18,223 bases of DNA from Candidatus Jordarchaeum madagascarense (GTDB lineage Archaea; Asgardarchaeota; Jordiarchaeia; Jordiarchaeales; Jordiarchaeaceae). The stretch covers positions 1 through 18,223 of the forward strand of contig DXJA01000053.1 in NCBI GenBank assembly GCA_019056875.1, given 5' to 3'. The notes beneath the pieces were generated by a model, which worked only from the letters and a program-made list of their open reading frames with translations, did no database searches and had not been told where the DNA came from. This document shows positions 6,375-13,279 of this stretch, piece after piece. The first letter of the stretch is position 1, and every line of letters starts with the position of its first letter. A program made the position numbers and the translations under genes.

Positions 6375-7560
6375 TTAGAAGCAGCGGTGAATAGCAGTAG
6401 CACCCTGCTCCTGATACTCCTTCCTAGTGACCCACATCTTCTGGAAAGTTTTTAGTGACGAAAGAATGGAACCCCCTTTGTGGACACTTGACTTAATTGT
6501 CAGGTGTTATCCATACGGAGTACATTCTTTCGGGGGGTGCGATTATTTTGATTTCTATGTTTTCCGGTACTAGTTCGCTTATTTCTTTGTGTAGACGTTC
6601 TTTTAGTCCAGGGAACATTGTGCTGCCGCCGCTTAATACGATGTTTCCGTAAAGGTCACGTCTTAGGTCGACATCGCATTTCTTGACGCATTCCACTATT
6701 ACTTCGTCCAGCGGCATTGCGTCCAAGCCTACTACGCCAGGGTTGAAGAATACTTCGGGTGCTAGGAATCGTTCACTCGATATTGTGATAGTTTCACCGT
6801 CGGGCAGCATGTAAGTTTTTTCCATACCAGCGACCTTCTCTGCTAGCTTTAGCTCTTTCTCAGGATCTAGAGCAACATAACAAAGCTTTTCCTTTATATC
6901 TCGGACAATTTCCTTTTCTGCGCTCGACACCAGTGAGTAACCTCTTTGTCTCAGTAGTCGACGAAGGTATTCAGTGAGATCTCTTCCCGCAAGGTCTATC
7001 CTGGTGATGGCGTGAGTGAGAGCGAATCCTTCATATATAGGTACAATGTGCGTTACACCGTCACCGGAATCTATTACCAGCCCGGTGGTTCTCCCAGACG
7101 CATACAACGAGAGCACCGCTTGCATCGCAACGTACATCGCAGGCACATTGAAGGTCTCATACATGATCTCCGCCATCTTCTCACGATTCTTACGCGGATT
7201 CAAAGGCGCCTCCGTCAATAGTATAGGGTGCTCAGCAGGGTCAACCCTCAAATCGTTAAAGAAAGTATAGTGCCAAATCTTCTCCATAGCATCCCAATCA
7301 TTAACCGTACCATGCTCAACTGGATAAACGAGCTTTAGTACGCCTCGTAGGTTTAGGGCTTCTTCTCCGATGTAGTATTCTCGTGTGTAGTGTTCTACGT
7401 CGGTCATGATTGAGGTGTATTTTGGGTATCCTATGCAGGTGGGCCATACTGATCTTGGTTGGTCTTCTCCTGCGTATCCGTTTTTGGTTAGTCCTGTTCC
7501 GTTGTCTAGGACTAGTGGTTTTGCGGCTACAAGTTCTTCTTCGGGTGGTCCTATTGCCAT
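6375..7560 (-). CDS. Asgard actin (lokiactin-type), split by a 31-nt intron-like segment
   Basis: Filament-forming ATPase of the actin family, closely matching eukaryotic actin along its full length. Nucleotide site motifs: DNGTG at 19-23, DSGDGVTH at 164-171, [10 protein letters not shown] at 309-318; the residues aligned with actin Gln137 and His161 are Gln147 and His171. Start ATG 7560 has GAGGT upstream. The continuous frame runs 7560-6493 (355 aa) but leaves the family after Ser-Val-Trp-Ile351 and stops four codons later. The missing C-terminus is encoded just downstream in another frame: GGSILSSL begins at 6476 and the frame ends with IHRCF and TAA at 6377-6375. Joining 7560-6509 to 6477-6375 gives 1155 bases, 384 aa plus stop, restoring the invariant SVWIGGSIL junction. 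The coding sequence is visibly richer in G+C than its flanks, fitting high expression. A frameshifted pseudogene is the alternative, but the rest is perfectly conserved. Confidence 0.96.
6478..6508 (-). other. Putative 31-nt BHB intron in the actin gene
   Basis: Segment to be removed to restore the actin frame; phase 2, between Ile351 and the next Gly. By-eye fold of the minus-strand RNA: exon-exon helix of 10 bp (6532-6523 with 6468-6459) and a second of 5 bp (6521-6517 with 6475-6471); a 3-base bulge AAA (6479-6477) on the 3' side; a central helix AUGG/CCAC (6514-6511 with 6483-6480, one A-C mismatch); a 3-base bulge AUA (6510-6508) on the 5' side; an inner hairpin ACAC-C-UGAC/GUCA-A-GUGU (6507-6499 with 6492-6484) with a 6-base loop. 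Cuts after the second base of each bulge (6509|6508 and 6478|6477) give exactly the join needed. This is the topology cut by the archaeal tRNA splicing endonuclease. Imperfections are the A-C mismatch and one bulged G (6516). Confidence 0.75.
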
Positions 7561-7596
7561 ATTTTTTACCTCTTTTTTATTTTTTTATTTGTTGTT

Positions 7597-7612
7597 TGTA
7601 TAATTATTTTAT
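7597..7612 (-). promoter_or_regulatory. Candidate TATA box of actin
   Basis: Read on the minus strand the region contains AAAATAATTATAC, about 40-50 bases before the actin ATG at 7560, a usual distance for an archaeal promoter with a short leader. A second possible box, ATTTAAAAG at about 7726-7734, would give a leader well over 100 bases. The surrounding minus strand is A/C-rich throughout, so confidence is low. Confidence 0.3.
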
Positions 7613-7993
7613 TTTTGTTCTTGGTTTTTGTTTATGGTATTTTGGGTTGGTTTTTTATTGTTGGGCGTGTTGCGTTTTGTTTGTTAAAATTAAATCTTTG
7701 TTTGATTATATTGTTGTTTTTAGGTCTTTTAAATGTTTTTTTACCTAATCTTTATCATCGATATCATCCATAGAGTTGATGTTTCTTGTTTCTTTTTTGT
7801 CTATAATAAAATTCAGGATCTTGAATCTGCTCAAAAAGTCTTAATAATCAAAAAAAGGAAATTTTGCGGCCAGTTCTTCGAAGTTGGAACAAATTATTCT
7901 GAATCCACTTGGGTTTTTGAGTTAGATTTATTATTTTGTTTTGGGAATTTTATTGTGATGGTTAATTGTGTATGCGTCTAGTTATGCTGTTCT

Positions 7994-8023
7994 GGGCAAT
8001 TCTGTTTTAGAGAAGAATTGCCC
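7994..8023. repeat. Perfect 10-bp inverted repeat, possible operator
   Basis: GGGCAATTCT at 7994-8003 and AGAATTGCCC at 8014-8023 are exact reverse complements with a 10-base spacer. Arm centres are 20 bases apart, about two helical turns, which suits a dimeric winged-helix protein. It lies about 100 bases before the winged-helix gene and some 430 before actin. It could also form an RNA hairpin; no T-run follows on the plus strand, so a terminator is unlikely. Confidence 0.5.
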
Positions 8024-8086
8024 TATGTTAGGTTTGGTGGGTTGGTTTAAATATTGATTTAACAATTTAGTGAGCAGCATCATAGG

Positions 8087-8098
8087 TTTATTATATTT
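8087..8098 (+). promoter_or_regulatory. TATA-like box of the wHTH-CARF-like gene
   Basis: TTTATTATATTT centred near 8093 predicts a transcription start about 25 bases on, at or just before the TTG at 8121. That would make the message leaderless or nearly so. Confidence 0.4.
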
Positions 8099-8120
8099 GG
8101 TATAATTAGATAATTGGTTA

Positions 8121-8819
8121 TTGTTAGGTGTGTTAAACTTGAGTAATCCGTTGTTGATTGTGGAACGGGCAATAGGTGGTGTTGAGGCTCGCAGGATTAT
8201 TTTAAAGGAGCTGTTGGAGGGACCTAAAACAGGATATGAGCTTAGGGACGCTTTGTCGAAGGAGTTAGGGGTGGGTGTGGATGATGTTAGCGACGCCAAG
8301 CTTTATTTTAACTTGCAAGCTTTGGAGAACAGCGGTCTTATAAACCGGTATCGCGAGTGGAAGAGTAAGTATGCAGAGATAGTTCCTAACATGGTACAGG
8401 CTGTGCGTAGATATTTGAATGTAAGCGCGCCTGTCTTGTGTTTGTGCAGTTTGGATAGTGAACCCTTACTGGTAAGGGAGGTGGGGCGTCGTTTGAGGGA
8501 GCAGTCAGGTATTGACCCTGATGGTTATGTTTTTATTGCGGAGAATGAAATGCGGACCAGAGTCGGTGGTAAGCCAGATAATGCGGAAATTATTTGGATA
8601 CCAGAGTATGCAATGCATGATTTTAAGAGAATGTACGAAGTGGCCAAAAATATTGTAGAGAGGGAAATCGGAAGGAATGAGATTATTCTGGATGTGACTG
8701 ATGGTACGCGGATCAGTGCAGTGGCCCTTCAGCAATTGGCCTGGGAGTATGGTCTGCGAGTTTTCTATCTTAAGGGTAAAAAGGATGAAGCACGAAAAGT
8801 TTTCTGGATTCGTGAATAA
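8121..8819 (+). CDS. Winged-helix regulator with CARF-like C-terminal domain
   Basis: A 232-residue protein in two parts. Residues ~18-80 look like a winged helix of PadR/ArsR type (EARRIILKELLEGPKTGYELRDAL, then LYFNLQALENSGLI). Residues ~88-232 resemble a CARF/Rossmann-like sensor: a first strand APVLCLCSLD followed by a Pro-Leu-Leu helix, and later ILDVTDGTRISAVALQQLA, the characteristic strand-DxTxGT-helix signature of CARF proteins. CARF domains bind cyclic oligonucleotides or related nucleotides; in Csa3 the HTH is C-terminal, so the order here is reversed. No CRISPR array or cas gene is present. Start is TTG at 8121, or TTG at 8139 eight bases after GGTG. The actin gene is divergent, and the protein could regulate itself or actin through the repeat at 7994-8023. 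The CARF assignment is an inference from motif pattern. Confidence 0.65.
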   Translation: MLGVLNLSNPLLIVERAIGGVEARRIILKELLEGPKTGYELRDALSKELGVGVDDVSDAKLYFNLQALENSGLINRYREWKSKYAEIVPNMVQAVRRYLNVSAPVLCLCSLDSEPLLVREVGRRLREQSGIDPDGYVFIAENEMRTRVGGKPDNAEIIWIPEYAMHDFKRMYEVAKNIVEREIGRNEIILDVTDGTRISAVALQQLAWEYGLRVFYLKGKKDEARKVFWIRE

Positions 8820-8868
8820 AAATAGGTTTCAATAAATTTAATCATCTCTCCTTCAAAAATTCATGAGT

Positions 8869-8911
8869 GGAGACTCGACAACCGTTTCTCCCTAATTTTA
8901 ATAATTTTTTT
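8869..8911 (+). terminator. Weak hairpin plus T-run after the regulator
   Basis: GGAGA at 8869-8873 can pair with TCTCC at 8887-8891, and T-rich sequence with a run of seven T (8905-8911) follows. It sits between the convergent regulator and comB genes. Confidence 0.35.
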
Positions 8912-8912
8912 G

Positions 8913-9650
8913 TTATTTTTGGAAGGCTTGATTTTTATAAATTGGTACGGTGGCCGTGATGTTTAGTTGACTGCAGTATTCAACGTCTTTTCGATACCCT
9001 ATATGGGCTAGATACTGGGCGTTGGGGGTCTCAAGGATTTTTTGTGCTATGTTTTTTGGTAGGGATTTGTTCTGAATACAGTTTTTTATCGTTTGAGCGG
9101 TAATATAGTCTTCAGGCGCCTTCTTGTTTAGTCTTCCAACATGTATTATTGTAATTGGTTTTCCTGTTTCTTGGGCGGTTATTTTTGCTTTTTGAGCTGC
9201 TGATTGGGCGTTTATTAAGCAACCGATGAGTAGGTGGGATGCGTTCTGGGCACTGTTTGCTATCCGGGTTAGGTTGGTGGTGGTGAGTATTATGATTTTT
9301 CCTTTTACTCTCTGTGGAATATACTCGAGAGGACTGTTTCCGAGTTGGAAACCTTTAATTTTAAAACCCTGTCTTTCTCCGGCCAGGATAACATTTTCTC
9401 TGATTTGCTGGGCTATTTTCTTTGCCTCTTCCACAGTGGTGGTGGTTATTATCTTTTTTGCGCCATTATCTAAAGCGGTAGTGATGGTGGTGCTGGCCCT
9501 TAAAGTATCAACAAGAAGGATAATGTGGTTCTTTTGTGCAGCTTTAAGAGCTCCTTGAGCCCCGAAGGCTAGGCTAACTTTGGTTTTAATATTTTCGTGA
9601 ATTCTTTTTTTATTCTGTTTTTTTCCTTGTTTTGGAAGCATTTTTTTCAC
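8913..9650 (-). CDS. comB: 2-phosphosulfolactate phosphatase
   Basis: Hydrolyses 2-phospho-3-sulfolactate to 3-sulfolactate, the second step of CoM synthesis from PEP. Family motifs are clear: VDTLRASTTITTAL with the conserved Asp-x-Leu-Arg-Ala-(S/T) near residues 47-60, the LAGERQG motif, GNSPLEY, and TTTNLTRI. Length of 245 aa is usual for ComB. It is the last gene of the cluster; its GTG at 9650 follows directly on the comA stop (9651-9653), so translation is probably coupled. An ATG three codons later (9641) is an equally good start. The first ~20 residues are unusually Lys-rich and precede the conserved fold. Metal-dependent (Mg) in the family. Acts in the cytoplasm on the product of the gene just upstream. 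Confidence 0.93.
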   Translation of the reverse strand: MKKMLPKQGKKQNKKRIHENIKTKVSLAFGAQGALKAAQKNHIILLVDTLRASTTITTALDNGAKKIITTTTVEEAKKIAQQIRENVILAGERQGFKIKGFQLGNSPLEYIPQRVKGKIIILTTTNLTRIANSAQNASHLLIGCLINAQSAAQKAKITAQETGKPITIIHVGRLNKKAPEDYITAQTIKNCIQNKSLPKNIAQKILETPNAQYLAHIGYRKDVEYCSQLNITATVPIYKNQAFQK

Positions 9651-10460
9651 TTATTTTTTGGCTAGAAATTTGGTCATGGTATCGCCTCTTAATCCTAGAC
9701 GGAGCGTTTCTAGAGGGATAACTTCGATGGGTCTTATGTTTCCGAGGTTAGTGTTAGGTCCGAATCTCATAATGAGCCATACTTGTTGAAGTTTGAGGGG
9801 GGCTTCCCAGATAATTCTTGAGGGGGTTACTTGTTTAACTATTGTTTCTACGAATTGCTCTTTCACTTTTCCTTCTTCGTCATAAGGTCCTAGCCCGAGC
9901 CCACTTTCTCGGGCTTCGATGGTTACATAGTCAGCCCCTGCTTCCAAATCGGATTGAATTTGTTTGATGCGATCAGTTATTTTGAGCTGGGCATCTTCCT
10001 TTTTATTTTTTCTACCTACTTCCGTAATTACGGTTTTAAATCCTAATTCCTTGGCTCCTTTTATTAGTTTTGATTTTTCCTGAGCAGATATATCGACTAT
10101 GCCTGTAGAGATTTCGATGGCAGTAAATCCCACGGTTTTGAGGGTTTCCAAAAATTCTTCAAGTTTTCCGGTTAATATAGCGGCTTCTAGGGCGGATCCC
10201 CCACTCAGGGTTTGTATATTTTGATCTTGATAAAGTTTTAGTTTCTTTTTTATAAGACTTTTAGACTGTATGAGCCAAGTTGCCCATCCCAACTTACAAT
10301 AGTCGATGTAGTTTGCTGCGGCTTCTAATATGTCTTGTGTTGCGTGTATTCCTTGTCCAGTGTCTATGATGACGGTTATTCCCTCTTTTCTAGGTTTTTC
10401 TGTTCTATCCACATCAGAGAGTTTGAAGATTTGATTTACCTGTTTATTCAAGTTATTCAC
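9651..10460 (-). CDS. comA: Phosphosulfolactate synthase
   Basis: Catalyses Michael-type addition of sulfite to phosphoenolpyruvate giving 2-phospho-3-sulfolactate, the first committed step of the PEP route to CoM. The TIM-barrel family hallmarks are visible: YCKLGWATWLI, LSGGSALEAAI, AIEISTGIVDIS, VITEVGRKN, VTIEARESGLG and a C-terminal FGPNTNLGNI. Length of 269 aa fits. The frame opens with GTG at 10460; an AGGTGA overlapping that codon would suit the in-frame TTG at 10451 as start instead. It directly abuts comB downstream and lies 108 bases after the cysteate synthase-like gene. ComA homologues also occur outside methanogens, but together with ComB, D and E the CoM role is well supported. 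Confidence 0.95.
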   Translation of the reverse strand: MNNLNKQVNQIFKLSDVDRTEKPRKEGITVIIDTGQGIHATQDILEAAANYIDYCKLGWATWLIQSKSLIKKKLKLYQDQNIQTLSGGSALEAAILTGKLEEFLETLKTVGFTAIEISTGIVDISAQEKSKLIKGAKELGFKTVITEVGRKNKKEDAQLKITDRIKQIQSDLEAGADYVTIEARESGLGLGPYDEEGKVKEQFVETIVKQVTPSRIIWEAPLKLQQVWLIMRFGPNTNLGNIRPIEVIPLETLRLGLRGDTMTKFLAKK

Positions 10461-10568
10461 CTGCGTTTAATTGCTGTGGTAAGCCTTTTGACTTTAAGGG
10501 GCGACCTTTTTTAAGATTACTGGTTATTTGACTTGATAACAGAATTAGTGTTTTTTGGTAGCCCGTAT

Positions 10569-11843
10569 TCAGTATAATAGGTGGGGGTTTTCATCTAGTA
10601 ATTGGTTTATAGTTGTGTCTTTGGATATGGGACCGATTCTTTGGAAGCGGTAGTGTTTTTTTTCTCTTTCCACTCCAGTGTATCCTATTATTACTACGTC
10701 ACCCGGGTCGAATTGGTCTGCAAGGTCTATTGTTGCTTGGAGGGCTATAGCTGTTGGAGACATAATTTGGGTTTCGAAGAGGTTGTCTGAGTTGTCGTAG
10801 ATTTCTTTGGATTTTTTTTCGTTTACCTTGTAGAATATTCCTTGGGTTTCTTTTACCACATATTTGACGTAGGGATAACACTGTTTGGGGTATTCGTTTT
10901 CAATGGTGTTTGCCCATGTTGTGGAGGCTATTCTTTGGGTTACTTTTTCTTGGTTTTTGAGGGCGGGGTCCACTATTGATGCGCATCCTTCGGGTTGTGC
11001 ACATACTAAGTGTATATATTCTTTAAGAAAGCCATAGTCTTTTAGTCGGTCTATTGCTTGGTACCAAGCAAGGAGTCCATTTCCGCTTCCTGTGGGGTGG
11101 ATGTACCAGACCTTGCCCGAGTCCATGAGATTTTTTGCCTGTTTTCCATAGTTTTCGTAAAGCTGAAAGTAAGCTTCGTATGCCATGGTTTCAAGTCCAG
11201 CTATTTGATTTGGATTAGTAAATCCTCCGTCAAGTACGTACGGAGTTTCTTCTGCCATTTTGATTGAAAGAGATGCCGCGTCAACGTAGCGTCCGTTAAC
11301 AAGTAAGATGCGGATTCTTTCGGTTTCGTCGTCGAAGTTAATCTCGTTTTCTCGCTCCGTAGGTATGAATATTGCTAATTTTTTGTATGCCTTTTGGTTG
11401 TATAATCCGTATGATGTAGCAGTGTTTCCCGTACTTGAAAGTGTTATGTTTTGTATATCGCGTTCCTTGTAAACTGAGATGGCTAACGAGGCGCTTCTGT
11501 CCTTTATCGTTCCCGTAGGGTTTGTACTTTCATCTTTAACAAGGAAATCGACATCTTCCCGTCCTATTAATCTAGTTATTGTTTCGTCCTCGTAGAGGTT
11601 TGTTCGACCTTCCCCTAGAGTTATCATATTTGATGCGGGTTTTAGTAGGGGAAGAACTTTTTGGAAAATCCACATTCCAGGAAGAGCTTTTTCAGTTAAA
11701 TCACTCAGTTTTCTGGGGCGGAGATCAGGATAGTGGTACTGAAGTATTCCTCCGCATTCATCGCAAGATGTCTTGTGTCCCAGAACTGGTGAGAGAGAGC
11801 CACATTCGAAGCACTCGTAGAGAACTTCACGCAGATTTATCAA
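10569..11843 (-). CDS. Cysteate synthase-like PLP enzyme (threonine synthase family)
   Basis: Fold-type II PLP enzyme with an N-terminal zinc-ribbon-like element (Cys11, Cys14, Cys27, Cys30), the PLP lysine at Lys114 in DESTNPTGTIKDRSASL, the SSTGNTATSYG loop and a PTGSGNG phosphate-binding loop. Overall this is the threonine synthase family, 424 aa. Because it lies inside a CoM cluster, cysteate synthase (O-phosphoserine plus sulfite to L-cysteate, then transamination to sulfopyruvate), as known from Methanosarcina, is the favoured function. True threonine synthase is the alternative and cannot be excluded by eye; no other Thr pathway gene is nearby. The start is odd: an AAGGAG directly touches the TTG at 11843, leaving no spacer, so ATA or a CTG a few codons on may be used. 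Confidence 0.8.
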   Translation of the reverse strand: MINLREVLYECFECGSLSPVLGHKTSCDECGGILQYHYPDLRPRKLSDLTEKALPGMWIFQKVLPLLKPASNMITLGEGRTNLYEDETITRLIGREDVDFLVKDESTNPTGTIKDRSASLAISVYKERDIQNITLSSTGNTATSYGLYNQKAYKKLAIFIPTERENEINFDDETERIRILLVNGRYVDAASLSIKMAEETPYVLDGGFTNPNQIAGLETMAYEAYFQLYENYGKQAKNLMDSGKVWYIHPTGSGNGLLAWYQAIDRLKDYGFLKEYIHLVCAQPEGCASIVDPALKNQEKVTQRIASTTWANTIENEYPKQCYPYVKYVVKETQGIFYKVNEKKSKEIYDNSDNLFETQIMSPTAIALQATIDLADQFDPGDVVIIGYTGVEREKKHYRFQRIGPISKDTTINQLLDENPHLLY

Positions 11844-11884
11844 CTCCTTTTCGTTGGGTTTCCCTAAGATTAAATCGTTTTACC

Positions 11885-13177
11885 CTAAAAATTTATTCGG
11901 TCAACTGGTTCGCTTAGTAGGAATTCTCCTTTCTCTATTTTCTTCTTTAAATCTATTGCTAATTTTTTGGCTCCTAATCTATCAGACTGACGGAGTGTAA
12001 TCGGCACTTCTTTTCCGTTCACAGTGATTTTACCAGTTTTAGCTGTAAAGACATTTTGCTTGCAGATATAAACGCAAACTGTACAGTTGAAACATAGTGA
12101 ACGATCTATCCTCCCCTTCTCAATAGAGAAGGCTCCTGTAGGGCATAAGGATTCAACTGGACATTCCAACTTCTCGCAATATTTTTCACATGAGGTTTTA
12201 ATACATCTATTCCCGTGGTATTTTACCACTATATCATTTCCCTGCCACGCCTCGGAATATTTTGAGTTGGTTATGATTTCACGATTATTAATATCCATTA
12301 CAGGGAGAGGTATATCCTCGTCGGTGATTGTGACAGCCTCAAGTATGGCTTCACTAATGATAGGTATGGGAATCGCACATGAAACTATTACCTCCGGGCT
12401 CTCAGATGTTTTAAAACCGCCCATATACAGAGGGTTCATATTAAACATGTCTGCTTCTAGCATAAGATTGGGGTTATTTTGTCGGCTACGTGTTCCACGA
12501 CCCATCACGTATCCTTTCGCCCCATTTATTAGTAGTTTTGTTCCCACTCCGATGACAGCTAGGTTTGGATCTTTGGCAATGGGATTTAGCTCCCCGCAAC
12601 CGCATATGGTAGCCTCCCGGTAAGGACCATTCAGTCCAGTTACGCTGAATATGGTTTTAACAGTTTCCTTTTTAGGATTTACGAAGGCGGCGTAGTTTTT
12701 GTATACGCTTCGAGTAGTTAGCATTCGAGCGAAATCCATCTCGTCCAGAGAAGAACTCGTTATGATTGTTTTTCCCTCAGATGTTTTCACTTCCACTTCT
12801 ATCTGCTTTTTTTCTACAATATTTCTAAACAGGTGGCCTCCACCATAATTTGGATCTGTTCTGCTATACTCTGTACCGTAGAGAATTGCATCCACTAATC
12901 CCAGTCTCTCATTAGGGCAAGGACCGGGGAAGGCGGGGATTCCGTTAAGCCACAAACTCTCTGCTCTGCGAAACGCGCCTCTTTCAGCTATAGGGATGGT
13001 GAAGATTGCCAGTGTCCCGCTCATCAGTGCTTTGGTTGCAGAAGTTACCACATCAATGTCTTCTACAGTTAACTTCTCTCCGCTCCGTATCAGATTACAT
13101 AATTCTTCAGCGGTCATTACAGTAGCTTCACCGTTTTCTATCTTCTTATTTATTGTTTTGATTTCTTTTTGTCTCAT
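11885..13177 (-). CDS. DUF39-ferredoxin protein (methanogenesis marker 16 / ComF-type)
   Basis: Sulfur-insertion enzyme of the DUF39 (HcyS) superfamily fused to a ferredoxin domain. Numbering from ATG 13177 (430 aa): DUF39 part about 1-310, with conserved cysteines in FPGPCPNERLG (Cys87) and CGCGELNP (Cys192, Cys194); ferredoxin part about 325-372 with Cys-rich cluster sites, the second being CFNCTVCVYIC (CxxCxxCxxxC) and the first a looser set ending CPTGAF. One DUF39 group makes homocysteine from aspartate semialdehyde; the marker 16 group has been linked to reducing sulfoacetaldehyde to CoM. Position right after comE favours the CoM-forming role. ATG 13177 is preferred over upstream in-frame starts (frame open to 13273) because GGAG lies about nine bases before it and the upstream 32 residues look non-conserved. 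HcyS is the alternative. Confidence 0.85.
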   Translation of the reverse strand: MRQKEIKTINKKIENGEATVMTAEELCNLIRSGEKLTVEDIDVVTSATKALMSGTLAIFTIPIAERGAFRRAESLWLNGIPAFPGPCPNERLGLVDAILYGTEYSRTDPNYGGGHLFRNIVEKKQIEVEVKTSEGKTIITSSSLDEMDFARMLTTRSVYKNYAAFVNPKKETVKTIFSVTGLNGPYREATICGCGELNPIAKDPNLAVIGVGTKLLINGAKGYVMGRGTRSRQNNPNLMLEADMFNMNPLYMGGFKTSESPEVIVSCAIPIPIISEAILEAVTITDEDIPLPVMDINNREIITNSKYSEAWQGNDIVVKYHGNRCIKTSCEKYCEKLECPVESLCPTGAFSIEKGRIDRSLCFNCTVCVYICKQNVFTAKTGKITVNGKEVPITLRQSDRLGAKKLAIDLKKKIEKGEFLLSEPVDRINF

Positions 13178-13279
13178 GGAGTGATCTCCACTTCTCAGTG
13201 TGTTTAGCAAAATGCATATATTCGCCCTTTTTGGTGATTGAATCGGAATATGCTTCATTACTAAGCTATACAAGGTTTG

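Larger units (their letters stand above)
7561..8120. other. Divergent intergenic region between actin and the regulator
   Basis: 560 bases without a credible gene. The plus strand is T/G-rich from 7561 to about 7730. A frame of 82 codons at 7733-7981 has no start signal and low-complexity content and was not accepted. The region contains a candidate actin promoter, a perfect 10-bp inverted repeat at 7994-8023 and TATA-like boxes at 8046-8055 and 8087-8098 for the regulator gene. Confidence 0.6.

Noticed and set aside
6471..6520. Spliceosomal-type GT...AG intron in actin (GTATGG donor at 6516, AAAG acceptor at 6476)
   Set aside because: Such a splice would delete Val-Trp-Ile and join in the wrong frame; the BHB-type cut restores the conserved sequence exactly.
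7741..7800. C/D box guide RNA on the minus strand (GATGATA-like words)
   Set aside because: No properly spaced D, C' and D' boxes could be placed.
7733..7981. 82-codon plus-strand frame in the actin upstream region
   Set aside because: No ribosome binding site or recognisable motif; Phe/Val-rich because the strand is T-rich.
8121..8819. CRISPR-associated locus
   Set aside because: The CARF-like domain suggested it, but there is no repeat-spacer array and no cas gene in the window.
12087..12623. 178-codon frame antisense to the DUF39 gene
   Set aside because: Antisense of a well-supported conserved gene; no start signal.
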